This document shows, piece by piece, positions 8,653 to 17,068 of a stretch of 21,830 nucleotides of DNA. Origin of the DNA: Nemertoderma westbladi (lineage: Eukaryota > Xenacoelomorpha > Nemertodermatida > Nemertodermatidae); NCBI GenBank assembly GCA_032718475.1, contig JAUCBJ010001735.1, positions 1 to 21,830 of the forward strand. Direction: 5' to 3'. Position numbers and translations under genes: made by a program. Each line of letters starts with the position of its first letter. Position 1 is the first letter of the stretch. The notes below the pieces were generated by a model. That model saw only the letters and a list, made by a program, of their open reading frames with translations. It was not told the origin of the DNA and did not search any database.

Positions 8653-10765
8653 CTTTCCTGACACTTATTCTCTCCTGACACTTATTCTCTCCTGACACTT
8701 ATTCTCTCCTGACACTTATTCTCTCCTGACACTTATTCTCTCCTGACACTTATTCTCTCCTGACACTTATTCTCTCCTGACACTTATTCTCTCCTGACAC
8801 TTATTCTCTCCTGACACTTATTCTCTCCTGACACTTATTCTCTCCTGACACTTATTCTCTCCTGACACTTATTCTCTCCTGACACTTATTCTCTCCTGAC
8901 ACTTATTCTCTCCTGACACTTATTCTCTCCTGACACTTATTCTCTCCTGACACTTATTCTCTCCTGACACTTATTCTCTCCTGACACTTATTCTCTCCTG
9001 ACACTTATTCTCTCCTGACACTTATTCTCTCCTGACACTTATTCTCTCCTGACACTTATTCTCTCCTGACACTTATTCTCTCCTGACACTTATTCTCTCC
9101 TGACACTTATTCTCTCCTGACACTTATTCTCTCCTGACACTTATTCTCTCCTGACACTTATTCTCTCCTGACACTTATTCTCTCCTGACACTTATTCTCT
9201 CCTGACACTTATTCTCTCCTGACACTTATTCTCTCCTGACACTTATTCTCTCCTGACACTTATTCTCTCCTGACACTTATTCTCTCCTGACACTTATTCT
9301 CTCCTGACACTTATTCTCTCCTGACACTTATTCTCTCCTGACACTTATTCTCTCCTGACACTTATTCTCTCCTGACACTTATTCTCTCCTGACACTTATT
9401 CTCTCCTGACACTTATTCTCTCCTGACACTTATTCTCTCCTGACACTTATTCTCTCCTGACACTTATTCTCTCCTGACACTTATTCTCTCCTGACACTTA
9501 TTCTCTCCTGACACTTATTCTCTCCTGACACTTATTCTCTCCTGACACTTATTCTCTCCTGACACTTATTCTCTCCTGACACTTATTCTCTCCTGACACT
9601 TATTCTCTCCTGACACTTATTCTCTCCTGACACTTATTCTCTCCTGACACTTATTCTCTCCTGACACTTATTCTCTCCTGACACTTATTCTCTCCTGACA
9701 CTTATTCTCTCCTGACACTTATTCTCTCCTGACCTTATTCTCTCCTGACACTTATTCTCTCCTGACACTTATTCTCTCCTGACACTTATTCTCTCCTGAC
9801 ACTTATTCTCTCCTGACACTTATTCTCTCCTGACACTTATTCTCTCCTGACACTTATTCTCTCCTGACACTTATTCTCTCCTGACACTTATTCTCTCCTG
9901 ACACTTATTCTCTCCTGACACTTATTCTCTCCTGACACTTATTCTCTCCTGACACTTATTCTCTCCTGACACTTATTCTCTCCTGACACTTATTCTCTCC
10001 TGACACTTATTCTCTCCTGACACTTATTCTCTCCTGACACTTATTCTCTCCTGACACTTATTCTCTCCTGACACTTATTCTCTCCTGACACTTATTCTCT
10101 CCTGACACTTATTCTCTCCTGACACTTATTCTCTCCTGACACTTATTCTCTCCTGACGCTTATTCTCTCCTGACACTTATTCTCTCCTGACACTTATTCT
10201 CTCCTGACACTTATTCTTTCCTGACACTTATTCTCTCCTGACACTTATTCTCTCCTGACACTTATTCTCTCCTGACACTTATTCTCTCCTGACACTTATT
10301 CTCTCCTGACACTTATTCTCTCCTGACACTTATTCTCTCCTGACACTTATTCTCTCCTGACACTTATTCTCTCCTGACACTTATTCTCTCCTGACACTTA
10401 TTCTCTCCTGACACTTATTCTCTCCTGACACTTATTCTCTCCTGACACTTATTCTCTCCTGACACTTATTCTCTCCTGACACTTATTCTCTCCTGACACT
10501 TATTCTCTCCTGACACTTATTCTCTCCTGACACTTATTCTCTCCTGACACTTATTCTCTCCTGACACTTATTCTCTCCTGACACTTATTCTCTCCTGACA
10601 CTTATTCTCTCCTGACACTTATTCTCTCCTGACACTTATTCTCTCCTGACACTTATTCTTTCCTGACACTTATTCTCTCCTGACACTTATTCTTTCCTGA
10701 CACTTATTCTCTCCTGACACTTATTCTCTCCTGACACTTATTCTCTCCTGACACTTATTCTCTCT
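8653..10765. repeat. Minisatellite, 17-bp unit CTGACACTTATTCTCTC, about 124 copies
   Basis: Head-to-tail array of 2,113 bp. I see only six departures from the unit: four C-to-T changes (8655, 10218, 10660, 10694), one A-to-G (10158) and one unit shortened by 2 bp near 9734. Three of the four C-to-T changes lie in the last 550 bp and the other at the very start, the usual picture of expansion from the middle. Because 17 is not a multiple of 3, every frame meets a stop about every 17 codons on both strands, so the array is not coding. One strand is C/T-rich. Real copy number may differ from the assembled one. Confidence 0.97.
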
Positions 10766-11004
10766 AGCCTAGGATTCCATGTCACCTTCACTAATATTTT
10801 AACATAAATTGTAAAATAATAAGATAATTACTTTGACATGCCATCTTAAATCATATTTTATCATTTATTCTGTAATTTTATTCAATTGCGCCTTTCGGCA
10901 TAAAATAATGTACTGAACTAATGTAAAATAAATAAATTCAATTAATGTATGTAAAATGTATTTATTACTAATAAAATATGATGATAAATTTGTTTGGGAC
11001 TAGT
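10766..11004 (-). other. Probable 3' untranslated end of LINE-3
   Basis: AT-rich DNA downstream of the LINE-3 stop (minus strand). On the minus strand it holds AATAAA-like signals around 10865-10970. The exact 3' end of the element was not found; the minisatellite borders it on the left. Confidence 0.4.
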
Positions 11005-11395
11005 TTAAAAATTGCAGGTTTGCACAGACATTGTTCGTCTATCTGCAGACATCCCGTTACGGAGCACAGCTTGAAGTGAAAACCATGTGTACTCAATCTC
11101 GTTACGAGGCGGCGTTTTTGGAAGTTTGCTTGGGACCAATTTGATTGAGTCATTACTGGGGAGTAGAAAAATTCTCAAATTTTCGAAATTTTCCAATTTG
11201 TTTTCAAATGAGGCTATGTATCTTTTGTATGCCTCTGTACAATTTACCAGCCCCGAAGCTACCAGTTCTTCAGTTAGTAAAGCGGTGGTACACATTAGAA
11301 TAACTTTTCTATTCAGTGCGTTATATGGGTGTGTAATGCAATGTGTAATAGTGATGTCGCACTGACCGGTACATGCCTAGCTACTATATCTACTC
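11005..11395 (-). pseudogene. LINE-3 C-terminal segment, cut off by the Gypsy insertion
   Basis: On the minus strand the frame is open from the TAG just after the SRYSS residues down to the stop at 11005. It encodes the tail after the RT domain: an ITITHCITH stretch, TALLTEELVASGLVN, and a lysine/glutamate-rich middle. It joins the RT segment at 13277-14074 through the 66-bp duplication (11330-11395 and 13230-13295) in the same frame, apart from one TAG. This shows the Gypsy piece landed in an existing LINE-3. The start given for this segment is the edge of the duplication, not a start codon. Confidence 0.68.
11330..11395. repeat. 66-bp direct duplication, left copy (flanks Gypsy piece)
   Basis: Matches 13230-13295 except for one base (actgacc versus accgacc). 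Both copies are LINE-3 sequence, so it is a duplication of the target and not part of the inserted DNA. Confidence 0.95.
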
Positions 11396-11700
11396 ATATC
11401 CTCTAACGAAATACCAACAGTGACGGCTTGGACTCAGCCGATGTCCAACTCCTTAAGATTTGTAAAGTTGGACAGGCAGATGACACATATAAAGCACTGA
11501 TGCAGCACATTTACGATGGCTGGCCGAACACAAAGCATGAACTAAGAGATAAACGACTCTCTCCATATTTCAATGAACGTTCACTACTAACAACAATCAA
11601 TGGCATCATCCTCCGCGGCACATGTATCGTTATCCCTCAATCGTTGCGTCCCGAAACATTGAAGCTCCTCCATGCAGCCCACCAATGGATATGTGGGAAC
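11396..11700 (+). pseudogene. Gypsy-type pol fragment: integrase HHCC finger, N-terminal half
   Basis: The frame from 11419 gives a typical Gypsy linker plus the start of the integrase zinc-binding region. QHIYDGWPNTKHEL, a YFNER stretch, then GIILRGTCIVIPQSLR and the histidines of LHAAHQW mark the H-x-x-x-H half of the HHCC finger. Sequence identity to pol stops near 11695-11700, before the two cysteines. From there the same DNA reads on the opposite strand as the end of a Gypsy protease. The break therefore falls inside the finger and joins two distant parts of a retroelement in inverted orientation. The integrase core and LTRs are absent. Confidence 0.75.
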
Positions 11701-13060
11701 CCTTTAGGCAAGAGTCCAAATTCTGTGCATGCTTTGCGTGATAATATAGGTTGATGGAGGCCATCAATGACATATACATCTGCGATGTGGGTAAAACTAC
11801 CAACAGTAAGTGAACCCCTTATTGTGCCCCATGTCACAAGGCCAACAGAAGTGCCATTTGCGCTAGTTGGTGGTTTGGGTGGTTTGTTAGCATGTCCTAA
11901 CTGAGAACGGGTGCAGCCTAACAGTGGGAGAATGTATGGGGGGATAGCAGTGCAGTTTGCTCCAGAATCAGGCAGAAATACAGTGGAGCAATGAATCTGG
12001 GGGTTGCGCACAGCCTTCAAGTATACCTGTACACATGTAAGGTGCTCTAGTGTATCTAGCGCAGGTTGTGCAGTGTTGATCTGTCGCTGAATTGAACTTA
12101 CCGAATATATAGTTGCACCTAGGTGTGGAGTTGGATGCTGGTGGCCAGTATTGTTGTTACTAGTGTCGCCAATGGCGAGATTGGTATGCGTGTATCCGTG
12201 CCGGAAGGAGTCGTCCCATCGTGTTGTGGATGTGGTATGTTGTTGCTTCTTTGGACAGTAACGGTTATAGTGGCCTATCTGATTGCAATGCTTAGAGGTT
12301 GCAGATAGACCGGGGCAGTGACCGTTGCGATGTGTAGTAAACCCGCATGCACCGCAAACTGTTTCATTATTGGGTTGGCTGCGTACCCATATGATGGTGT
12401 GCGTGATTTTAGAGGTTGTGTGTAAGTGCGAGAGATACTGGTATCCGATGGTGTAGCCAATTTGTCTCGATCTCGTCGTGCAGCTTCCAGGGTTTGAGCA
12501 ACTCGTAGTGCTTGGTCTAGTCTCGTGTTTTCCTCCATAGCTATTAATTTCTGCTGGATATCCGGATCCTGGATGCCAAATATAAGTTGATCGAGGAGGC
12601 GGTCTCCTAATGGGTCTTCTATAACCTCAAACTCGCACTTTATACCGATTTCTCTGAGTGCGACCATATATGCGTCAACTGATTCGCACTCTAGTTGCTT
12701 GCGTTCGGAAAATTGTTTGAGATATACCCTCTTGTTTATACCACCTTTGATGTAGCGGTCGAGGTGCTCTATAATTGTATCAATGTATTGCTAGATTCCC
12801 AACCACACGGATTGTTGAAGTAGAGAATGCTGATATTAAGGCATTGTATCGGATTCGGGCAGACTTCTCCCGGTATGTTATCGTAAGGTCTGTGTCCACC
12901 TCACCATTGCGTTGGGCCGGATCGCACTCAAGGAGGTTTTCTATTCCTGATTTGCCCAAGAATGATGTCCAGGGAGATTCCATATACGCCAGTCAGCAGT
13001 GTCCGTATCGATATCGAATGGTGGGGCATTTAATTTTAATAGGAATGTACGAGGATCCAT
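11701..13060 (-). pseudogene. Gypsy-type gag and retropepsin fragment
   Basis: Minus strand, from a gag ATG at 13060. Gag runs through LNAPPFDI, a frameshift near 12990, then EKSARIRYNALISAF, QFSERKQLE, and the LLDQLIFGIQDPDIQQKL capsid signature (about 12590-12540). A frameshift near 12360 leads into a zinc-knuckle pair: the first is C-x2-C-x4-H-x4-C; the second has Ser where the first Cys is expected. Retropepsin follows (12020-11701) with the active-site motif FLPDSGANCTAI and, at its end, QPILSRKACTEFGLLPKG. RT and RNase H should come next but are missing; the inverted integrase piece follows. At least two frameshifts make it non-functional. 13061-13229 is the likely gag leader; no LTR or primer-binding site was recognised. 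Confidence 0.8.
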
Positions 13061-13229
13061 TCCATCAGCCAGACGATAAATAATGTTAAGAATGACAGAG
13101 TGAGTTAACCAGGGTAACGCAGTAATGGTGCAGCAGTATAGTTTTATGTCAGTCAGTAGTTCTGCAGTTCTGTTTGAACTAGGCCTACTGCTGTATTGCG
13201 GTTATGTAAAAATCCTACTCGAAGCGCCA

Positions 13230-13295
13230 TGTGTAATGCAATGTGTAATAGTGATGTCGCACCGACCGGTACATGCCTAGCTACTATATCTACTC
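13230..13295. repeat. 66-bp direct duplication, right copy (flanks Gypsy piece)
   Basis: Partner of 11330-11395, period exactly 1900 bp. On the minus strand it continues the LINE-3 frame beyond the SRYSS residues. Confidence 0.95.
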
Positions 13296-15063
13296 AGTGG
13301 GAGCTTCTTCAAGAAATCGAAGAAACACCCGTCAATTATCCCTAAGTTGCTCTCCTTTAGATCGTCCCAAAAGCATTCTATTGAATAACATATTATTGGT
13401 TTTATCATAATGTTGAAATAACGTTTTCCTCCCTCTTGAGATAGTGATTGTATATTCTTAACCATAGTGCCAGCTGCAGCTGCCTTTACCCTTTTTTTCT
13501 TTAAATGACGAGTAAAGGTCCAGCTTGATTGAAGGGTAACTCCCAAATATTCATATTCATTACAAACAATTAGCTTCTTTCCACCATAGTAAAATACGTC
13601 ATCCTTTCTCAGTCGGCCACCTCTCCTGAATTTCATAATCTTAGTCTTCTTAATGTTAACCGATAACTTGTTCTTATTACAATAATTGTATAAATGTACA
13701 AGAGCATCATGAATTTCCTTTTTATTGGTAGAGTAAAATACTAGATCATAGGCATATAAAAGTAATAAGAGGTTGCTGCCGAATTTAATCAAAGAAGAAG
13801 GAAGGTCACTAATGTAGGCTATAAACAATAGAGGACTTAATGAGTCGCCTTGTAAAACACCTAGTATTTGCACAATTGCACTACTTTTCAGATAACCATC
13901 GAACACTAAAAACACATTAAAAAGAAGGATAGATCTCAGTAAACAAATCATACTACCTCGAATACCCAAATTACATGCTAGTTTGTGGAGGAGGTAATTT
14001 CGTGGAACACTGTCAAATGCTTTGAAAAATCCACAAAAACAGCATATAATGGTGTTTTCGCTTTCGAAAGGCACTCAGTATCTGATTTTCTCAGAATTTT
14101 GATGGCATCTGCAGTTGAACGTCCCTTACGGAAACCGAATTGTTGATCCGGAAGTTTGGTTAGGAGTTTGGTTCGAGAAACTTGTAAAGACGGTTTGATA
14201 TTATCTTTGTGAACCACTTAAAAGAATGACAAAGAAGAGAAATCCCCCTATATGCATTCACATCCTTCACATAACCCTTTCCTTTAATCCTATAATATCT
14301 TAATGATGCTGGATCGCCACATATTAACAATAGTACCACTAGATAGTAACAAGTTAAAACGTTAACCAATATTACAACCAAGTTGGCAGAAAGATCCCTT
14401 TATATGTTCATTGACAATTATGTCAATCCCAACAGTTTTCTTGTCTTTGGAGGATCGAAGAACATAAAAAATTTCTTCTTCTGTAAAAGGCTTGTTTAGT
14501 TCAGACGACTCTGGTGAATCCCTCAGAAACTCAGGGTCGAGATCTAGGATGGCTTCTTCAGCTAATATTTGATTTGGGTTCAACAAGTTCTCAAAATGTG
14601 GCTTCCACGATCCTCAAGTGGAATCGGGCAGTTGAAACTGCCATTGCAACGTGGATTAAGTCTCCAGGGTGATATTTCTGCTTGTTGTAATCGATGATAT
14701 TCTTCATCTGAATCCCTTGTTCGTTTAACTCGTTTATGATGAGCTTGTATTGACGGCGTTGGTCTATGTATTTATCATAGAGTTCAGGATGGTTCTCTAG
14801 TTGGTGTAAAAGGTTTAGAACAGTTATTTTTTGTTTTACTACTTGTGGGTCCTTTCGGGAGGTGTGATTTCTACTAGAGATCTCTGGAATTGCCTCAATC
14901 ATTAGTTCCACTAACCTCGAATAAGCTTCTTCTATTAGTCCAGAATTGAGAGATGATACCACCTCATTGATACGATTGAGTTCCAGTTTGGTTGGATCAA
15001 TCAGACGGCAAAGACATGGCCCTGATTCAGTAGAAGCAAATTCTTAACTAATCACTGTTGAGC
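13277..15063 (-). pseudogene. LINE-3 linker and reverse transcriptase segment
   Basis: Minus strand. A linker with LIDPTKLELNRINEVV and IEEAYSRLVELMIEAIPEI (15063-14591) precedes RT. RT pieces lie in several frames: LNKPFTEEEI (14586-14362), AYRGISLLCHSFKWFTKI (14381-14160), QQFGFRKGRSTADAIK and motif A FVDFSK (14217-13978), then motif B GVLQGDSLSPLLF, motif C and EYEYLGVTL (14074-13277). Motif C reads LLYAYD instead of YADD, so the first catalytic aspartate is lost. A one-base loss splits motif A near 14025. At least four frame changes and several stops show an old copy. Motifs suit the Jockey/CR1-like side of LINE diversity; this is clearly a different family from LINE-1/LINE-2. Confidence 0.85.
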
Positions 15064-15077
15064 TAATTCGTACAGGA
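15064..15077. repeat. 14-bp target-site duplication, left
   Basis: TAATTCGTACAGGA, identical to 15749-15762. Removing the intervening DNA and one copy joins the LINE-3 endonuclease end (KHAPVRI) to the linker in one frame. Confidence 0.92.
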
Positions 15078-15257
15078 TATATAATGTAGATAAGACAATA
15101 TGATAATGCTCTCCATAGCGAAAAATATCAACCGACCCTTTTGGGGCTCAAACCCGGTACCTAGGTTTCAAACTTCTGGTTATCATCAGCCGGGTGTGTA
15201 TACTGAGCTACCAGATCGGATGAAGATTTCACAATGGAGTGGGATATCATATTTAGG
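15078..15257 (-). repeat. Left inverted arm (180 bp)
   Basis: Reverse complement of 15524-15703 with a handful of differences by eye. The tRNA-like core lies at about 15140-15218 on the minus strand. Confidence 0.9.
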
Positions 15258-15523
15258 TAAGGCAAGCTCCAACAGGGTTGGTTGATATTTTTTGCTATGG
15301 AGAGCATTATCATATTGCCCTATCTACATTACATATTTAATTCACCGTCACTCACCCCACAACAATTAATTTATTATTATTAATTAACAGCCTGGGCCAG
15401 GCATACGGGGTGGGGTTACAGTGGTTTCTATAACACTGTATAATAGTTATTCTTTGAGGCATGGTTGCCATTTCTGGCAGAGCATGGGAATAACGTTGTA
15501 CTTTCCTTTGAGTGATTAGTTGG

Positions 15524-15703
15524 CCTAAATATGATATCCCACTCCATAGTGAAATCTTCATCCGATCTGGTAGCTCAGTATACACACCCGGCTGATGATA
15601 ACCAGAAGTTTGAAACCTAGGTACCGGGTTTGAGCCCCAACAGGGTCGGTTGATATTTTTCGTTATGGAGAGCATTATCATATTGTCCTATCTACATTAT
15701 ATA
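15524..15703 (+). repeat. Right inverted arm (180 bp) with tRNA-like pol III boxes
   Basis: Internal A-box-like TAGCTCAGT at 15571-15579 and B-box-like GGGTTTGAGCCCC at 15626-15638, about 47 bp apart as in tRNA genes. The B-box has T where C is usual (GGTTTGA for GGTTCGA). I could not fold the whole as a true tRNA; it is tRNA-derived rather than a working tRNA gene. Confidence 0.7.
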
Positions 15704-15734
15704 TTTAATTCACCATCACTCATCCCACAACAAT

Positions 15735-16150
15735 TCATTTACTATTATTAATTCGTACAGGAGCATGTTTTCGTAAAAGTGAGACATCACTTTCTCGATC
15801 TACGGTGGTTGAAGCATTTGAAAATCCTTTGTTGACGAACACTAGGTCTATTGTACTTTTACCATTATGACAAAAATAAGTGTAGGCATCCTTGTTATTA
15901 ATAAGAGTAAAACCATGGTCAGCAAGAACATAAATCAAGTCTTCAGCCTTCTCTGTAGGAACATATTTCTATTCTTGGGTTGAAATCACCACCTATCATT
16001 GTCTGCCGGTTTAAATTGAGAGACATTAAAGCAACAACAGTTTCTGAAGCAATAGTTGATGAATCACATGATGGGTTGAAATAACAACAAAGAACGTTGC
16101 CACTAGCGGTTTCAACAGTTTCAACATAAATCATCTGCACCATGATTTAA
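15735..16150 (-). pseudogene. LINE-3 endonuclease segment (5'-truncated)
   Basis: Minus strand. APE-like endonuclease C-terminal half: TMIGGDFNPRI (Asp and Asn of the GDFN motif) near 16000, then a frame change near 15940, then FTLINNKDAYT, STIDLVFV (catalytic Asp) and KHAPV in place of the usual SDH motif. The N-terminal catalytic Asn and Glu strands are absent, so the copy is truncated near 16150-16250. The frame continues across the fold-back insertion into the linker at 15063. Confidence 0.75.
15749..15762. repeat. 14-bp target-site duplication, right
   Basis: Identical to 15064-15077. Confidence 0.92.
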
Positions 16151-16250
16151 CAAAAACTTTAATCCTTTTACATTTCAAAGTAAATATGATATTCCTGATA
16201 TACCGATAATAGAAGACTGATCCACCGAGTTTAATTTGGAACCCTCAGGA

Positions 16251-16662
16251 GAACTACTACTAGTATCGGCATGCTGCATTGCAGCTGCATTTTTAAGAAT
16301 GCTGTGCCGGCTTGTCGACAAAATTGCGCCGCCACAACTCCCTATCACCCATGACATTTGCTAGATCATCCGCATCTTCAAGACCAGTGTCCTTTAAGAT
16401 GCGTCTCAAGAAAGTCATGTGCTGTCCACCATGCTTACTCATTCCATGAGGCTGCCAAAGTACAAGATTATGCACTGGCTGGTCTTCACGGCGAAAGCAA
16501 TGTCCTGCAAAGCGGGGGCGATTTTGTTCTAGTGTCAAGCTTGGGGGAACCAATGAGACACCTCCAATGTTATGTAGTGTCTGGTTGGATATGTGTGCAT
16601 TGTACTTGACACAATGAACCCGGCGTAGCATTCTTGTGAATGTGCCATCCAGAGATTTGGTA
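16251..16662 (-). mobile_element. Second, tandem 3' end of LINE-2 with its own (TAG)n tail
   Basis: 16265-16661 repeats 16684-17081 with about a dozen base differences and one indel. On the minus strand it begins at the DTKSLDGTF residues, fused directly to the (TAG)n tail of the longer copy, and ends with the same stop, the same roughly 30-bp 3' untranslated region and three more TAG units (16262-16253). Its frame is unbroken from the start of the repeat to the stop at 16293. It keeps the arrangement at VKYNAH that the long copy lost by one inserted base. Confidence 0.88.
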
Positions 16663-16663
16663 T

Positions 16664-16682
16664 CTACTACTACTACTACTAG
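16664..16682 (-). repeat. (TAG)n 3' tail of LINE-2 (about 6 units)
   Basis: Reads CTA repeats on the plus strand. It separates the long LINE-2 from the tandem 3' piece and matches the tail type of LINE-1 at 4461. Confidence 0.9.
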
Positions 16683-16683
16683 G

Positions 16684-16711
16684 ATCGGCATGCTGCATTG
16701 CAGCTGCATTT
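16684..16711 (-). promoter_or_regulatory. Short LINE-2 3' untranslated region with a hairpin
   Basis: Between the stop and the (TAG)n tail. On the minus strand GCTGCAATGCAGC can form a 5-bp stem with a 3-base loop. The segment is identical in the tandem copy (16265-16292). LINE 3' ends of this kind can be recognised by the RT; a role here is inferred. Confidence 0.45.
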
Positions 16712-17068
16712 TTAAGAATGCTGTGCCGGCTTGTCAACAAAATTGCACCGCCACAACTCCCTATCACTCATGACATTTGCTAGATCATCCGCATCTTTAA
16801 GGCCAGTGTCCTTTAAGATGCGTCTCAAGAAAGTCATGGGCTGTCCACCATGCTTATTCACTCCATGAGGCTGCCAAAGTACAAGATTATGCACTGGCTG
16901 GTCCTCACGGCGAAAGCAATGTCCTGCAAAGCGGAGGCGATTTTGTTCTAGTGTCAAGCTTGGGGGAACCAATGAGACACCTCCAATGTTATATAGTGTC
17001 TGGTTGGAGATGTGTGCATTGTACTTGGACACAATGAACCCGGCGTAGCATTCTTGTGAATGTGCCAT
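16712..17068 (-). pseudogene. LINE-2 C-terminal domain (displaced frame)
   Basis: Continues the RT protein after a one-base insertion (ttgg versus ttg, near 17028). It encodes the region after RT: KYNAHISNQTLYNIGG, LRFAGHCFRRED, LVLWQPHGVNKHGG and NVMSDRELWR, ending at a stop at 16712. The same features occur in LINE-1 and in the tandem piece. It has no start of its own; the frame is open only because of the shift. Confidence 0.85.

Larger units (their letters stand above)
15078..15748. mobile_element. Fold-back tRNA-related retroposon (SINE-like composite) inside LINE-3
   Basis: 671-bp insertion flanked by 14-bp duplications. It has 180-bp inverted arms, 15078-15257 and 15524-15703, and a third partial copy (15267-15387) of the right-hand 3' region in the spacer. 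The arms contain a tRNA-like core with A-box (TAGCTCAGT, 15571) and B-box (GGGTTTGAGCC, 15626). The right end is a TTA-rich tail (to 15748). Unit order is: inverted unit, forward 3' end, unique 15388-15523, forward unit. Duplication and tail favour retroposition; the inverted 5' part could come from template switching or twin priming. Apparent frames of about 60 and 110 codons here are this repeat read on two strands, not proteins. Confidence 0.82.

Noticed and set aside
8653-10765. Possible CRISPR array or coding repeat
   Set aside because: Units are contiguous with no spacers, and all frames contain regular stops; it is a minisatellite.
12123-13083. Plus-strand frames of 61 and 102 codons
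   Set aside because: Antisense shadows of the Gypsy gag region on the minus strand.
11330-13295. 66-bp direct repeats as LTRs of the Gypsy element
   Set aside because: Too short, and both copies continue the LINE-3 reading frame, so they are target sequence; no primer-binding site is adjacent.
15563-15640. Functional tRNA gene
   Set aside because: A- and B-boxes are present but the B-box is altered and no full cloverleaf could be drawn; it is present in inverted copies within a retroposon.
15100-15681. Frames of 61 and 109 codons with nearly the same protein on opposite strands
   Set aside because: They are the two inverted arms of the tRNA-related fold-back element, not genes.
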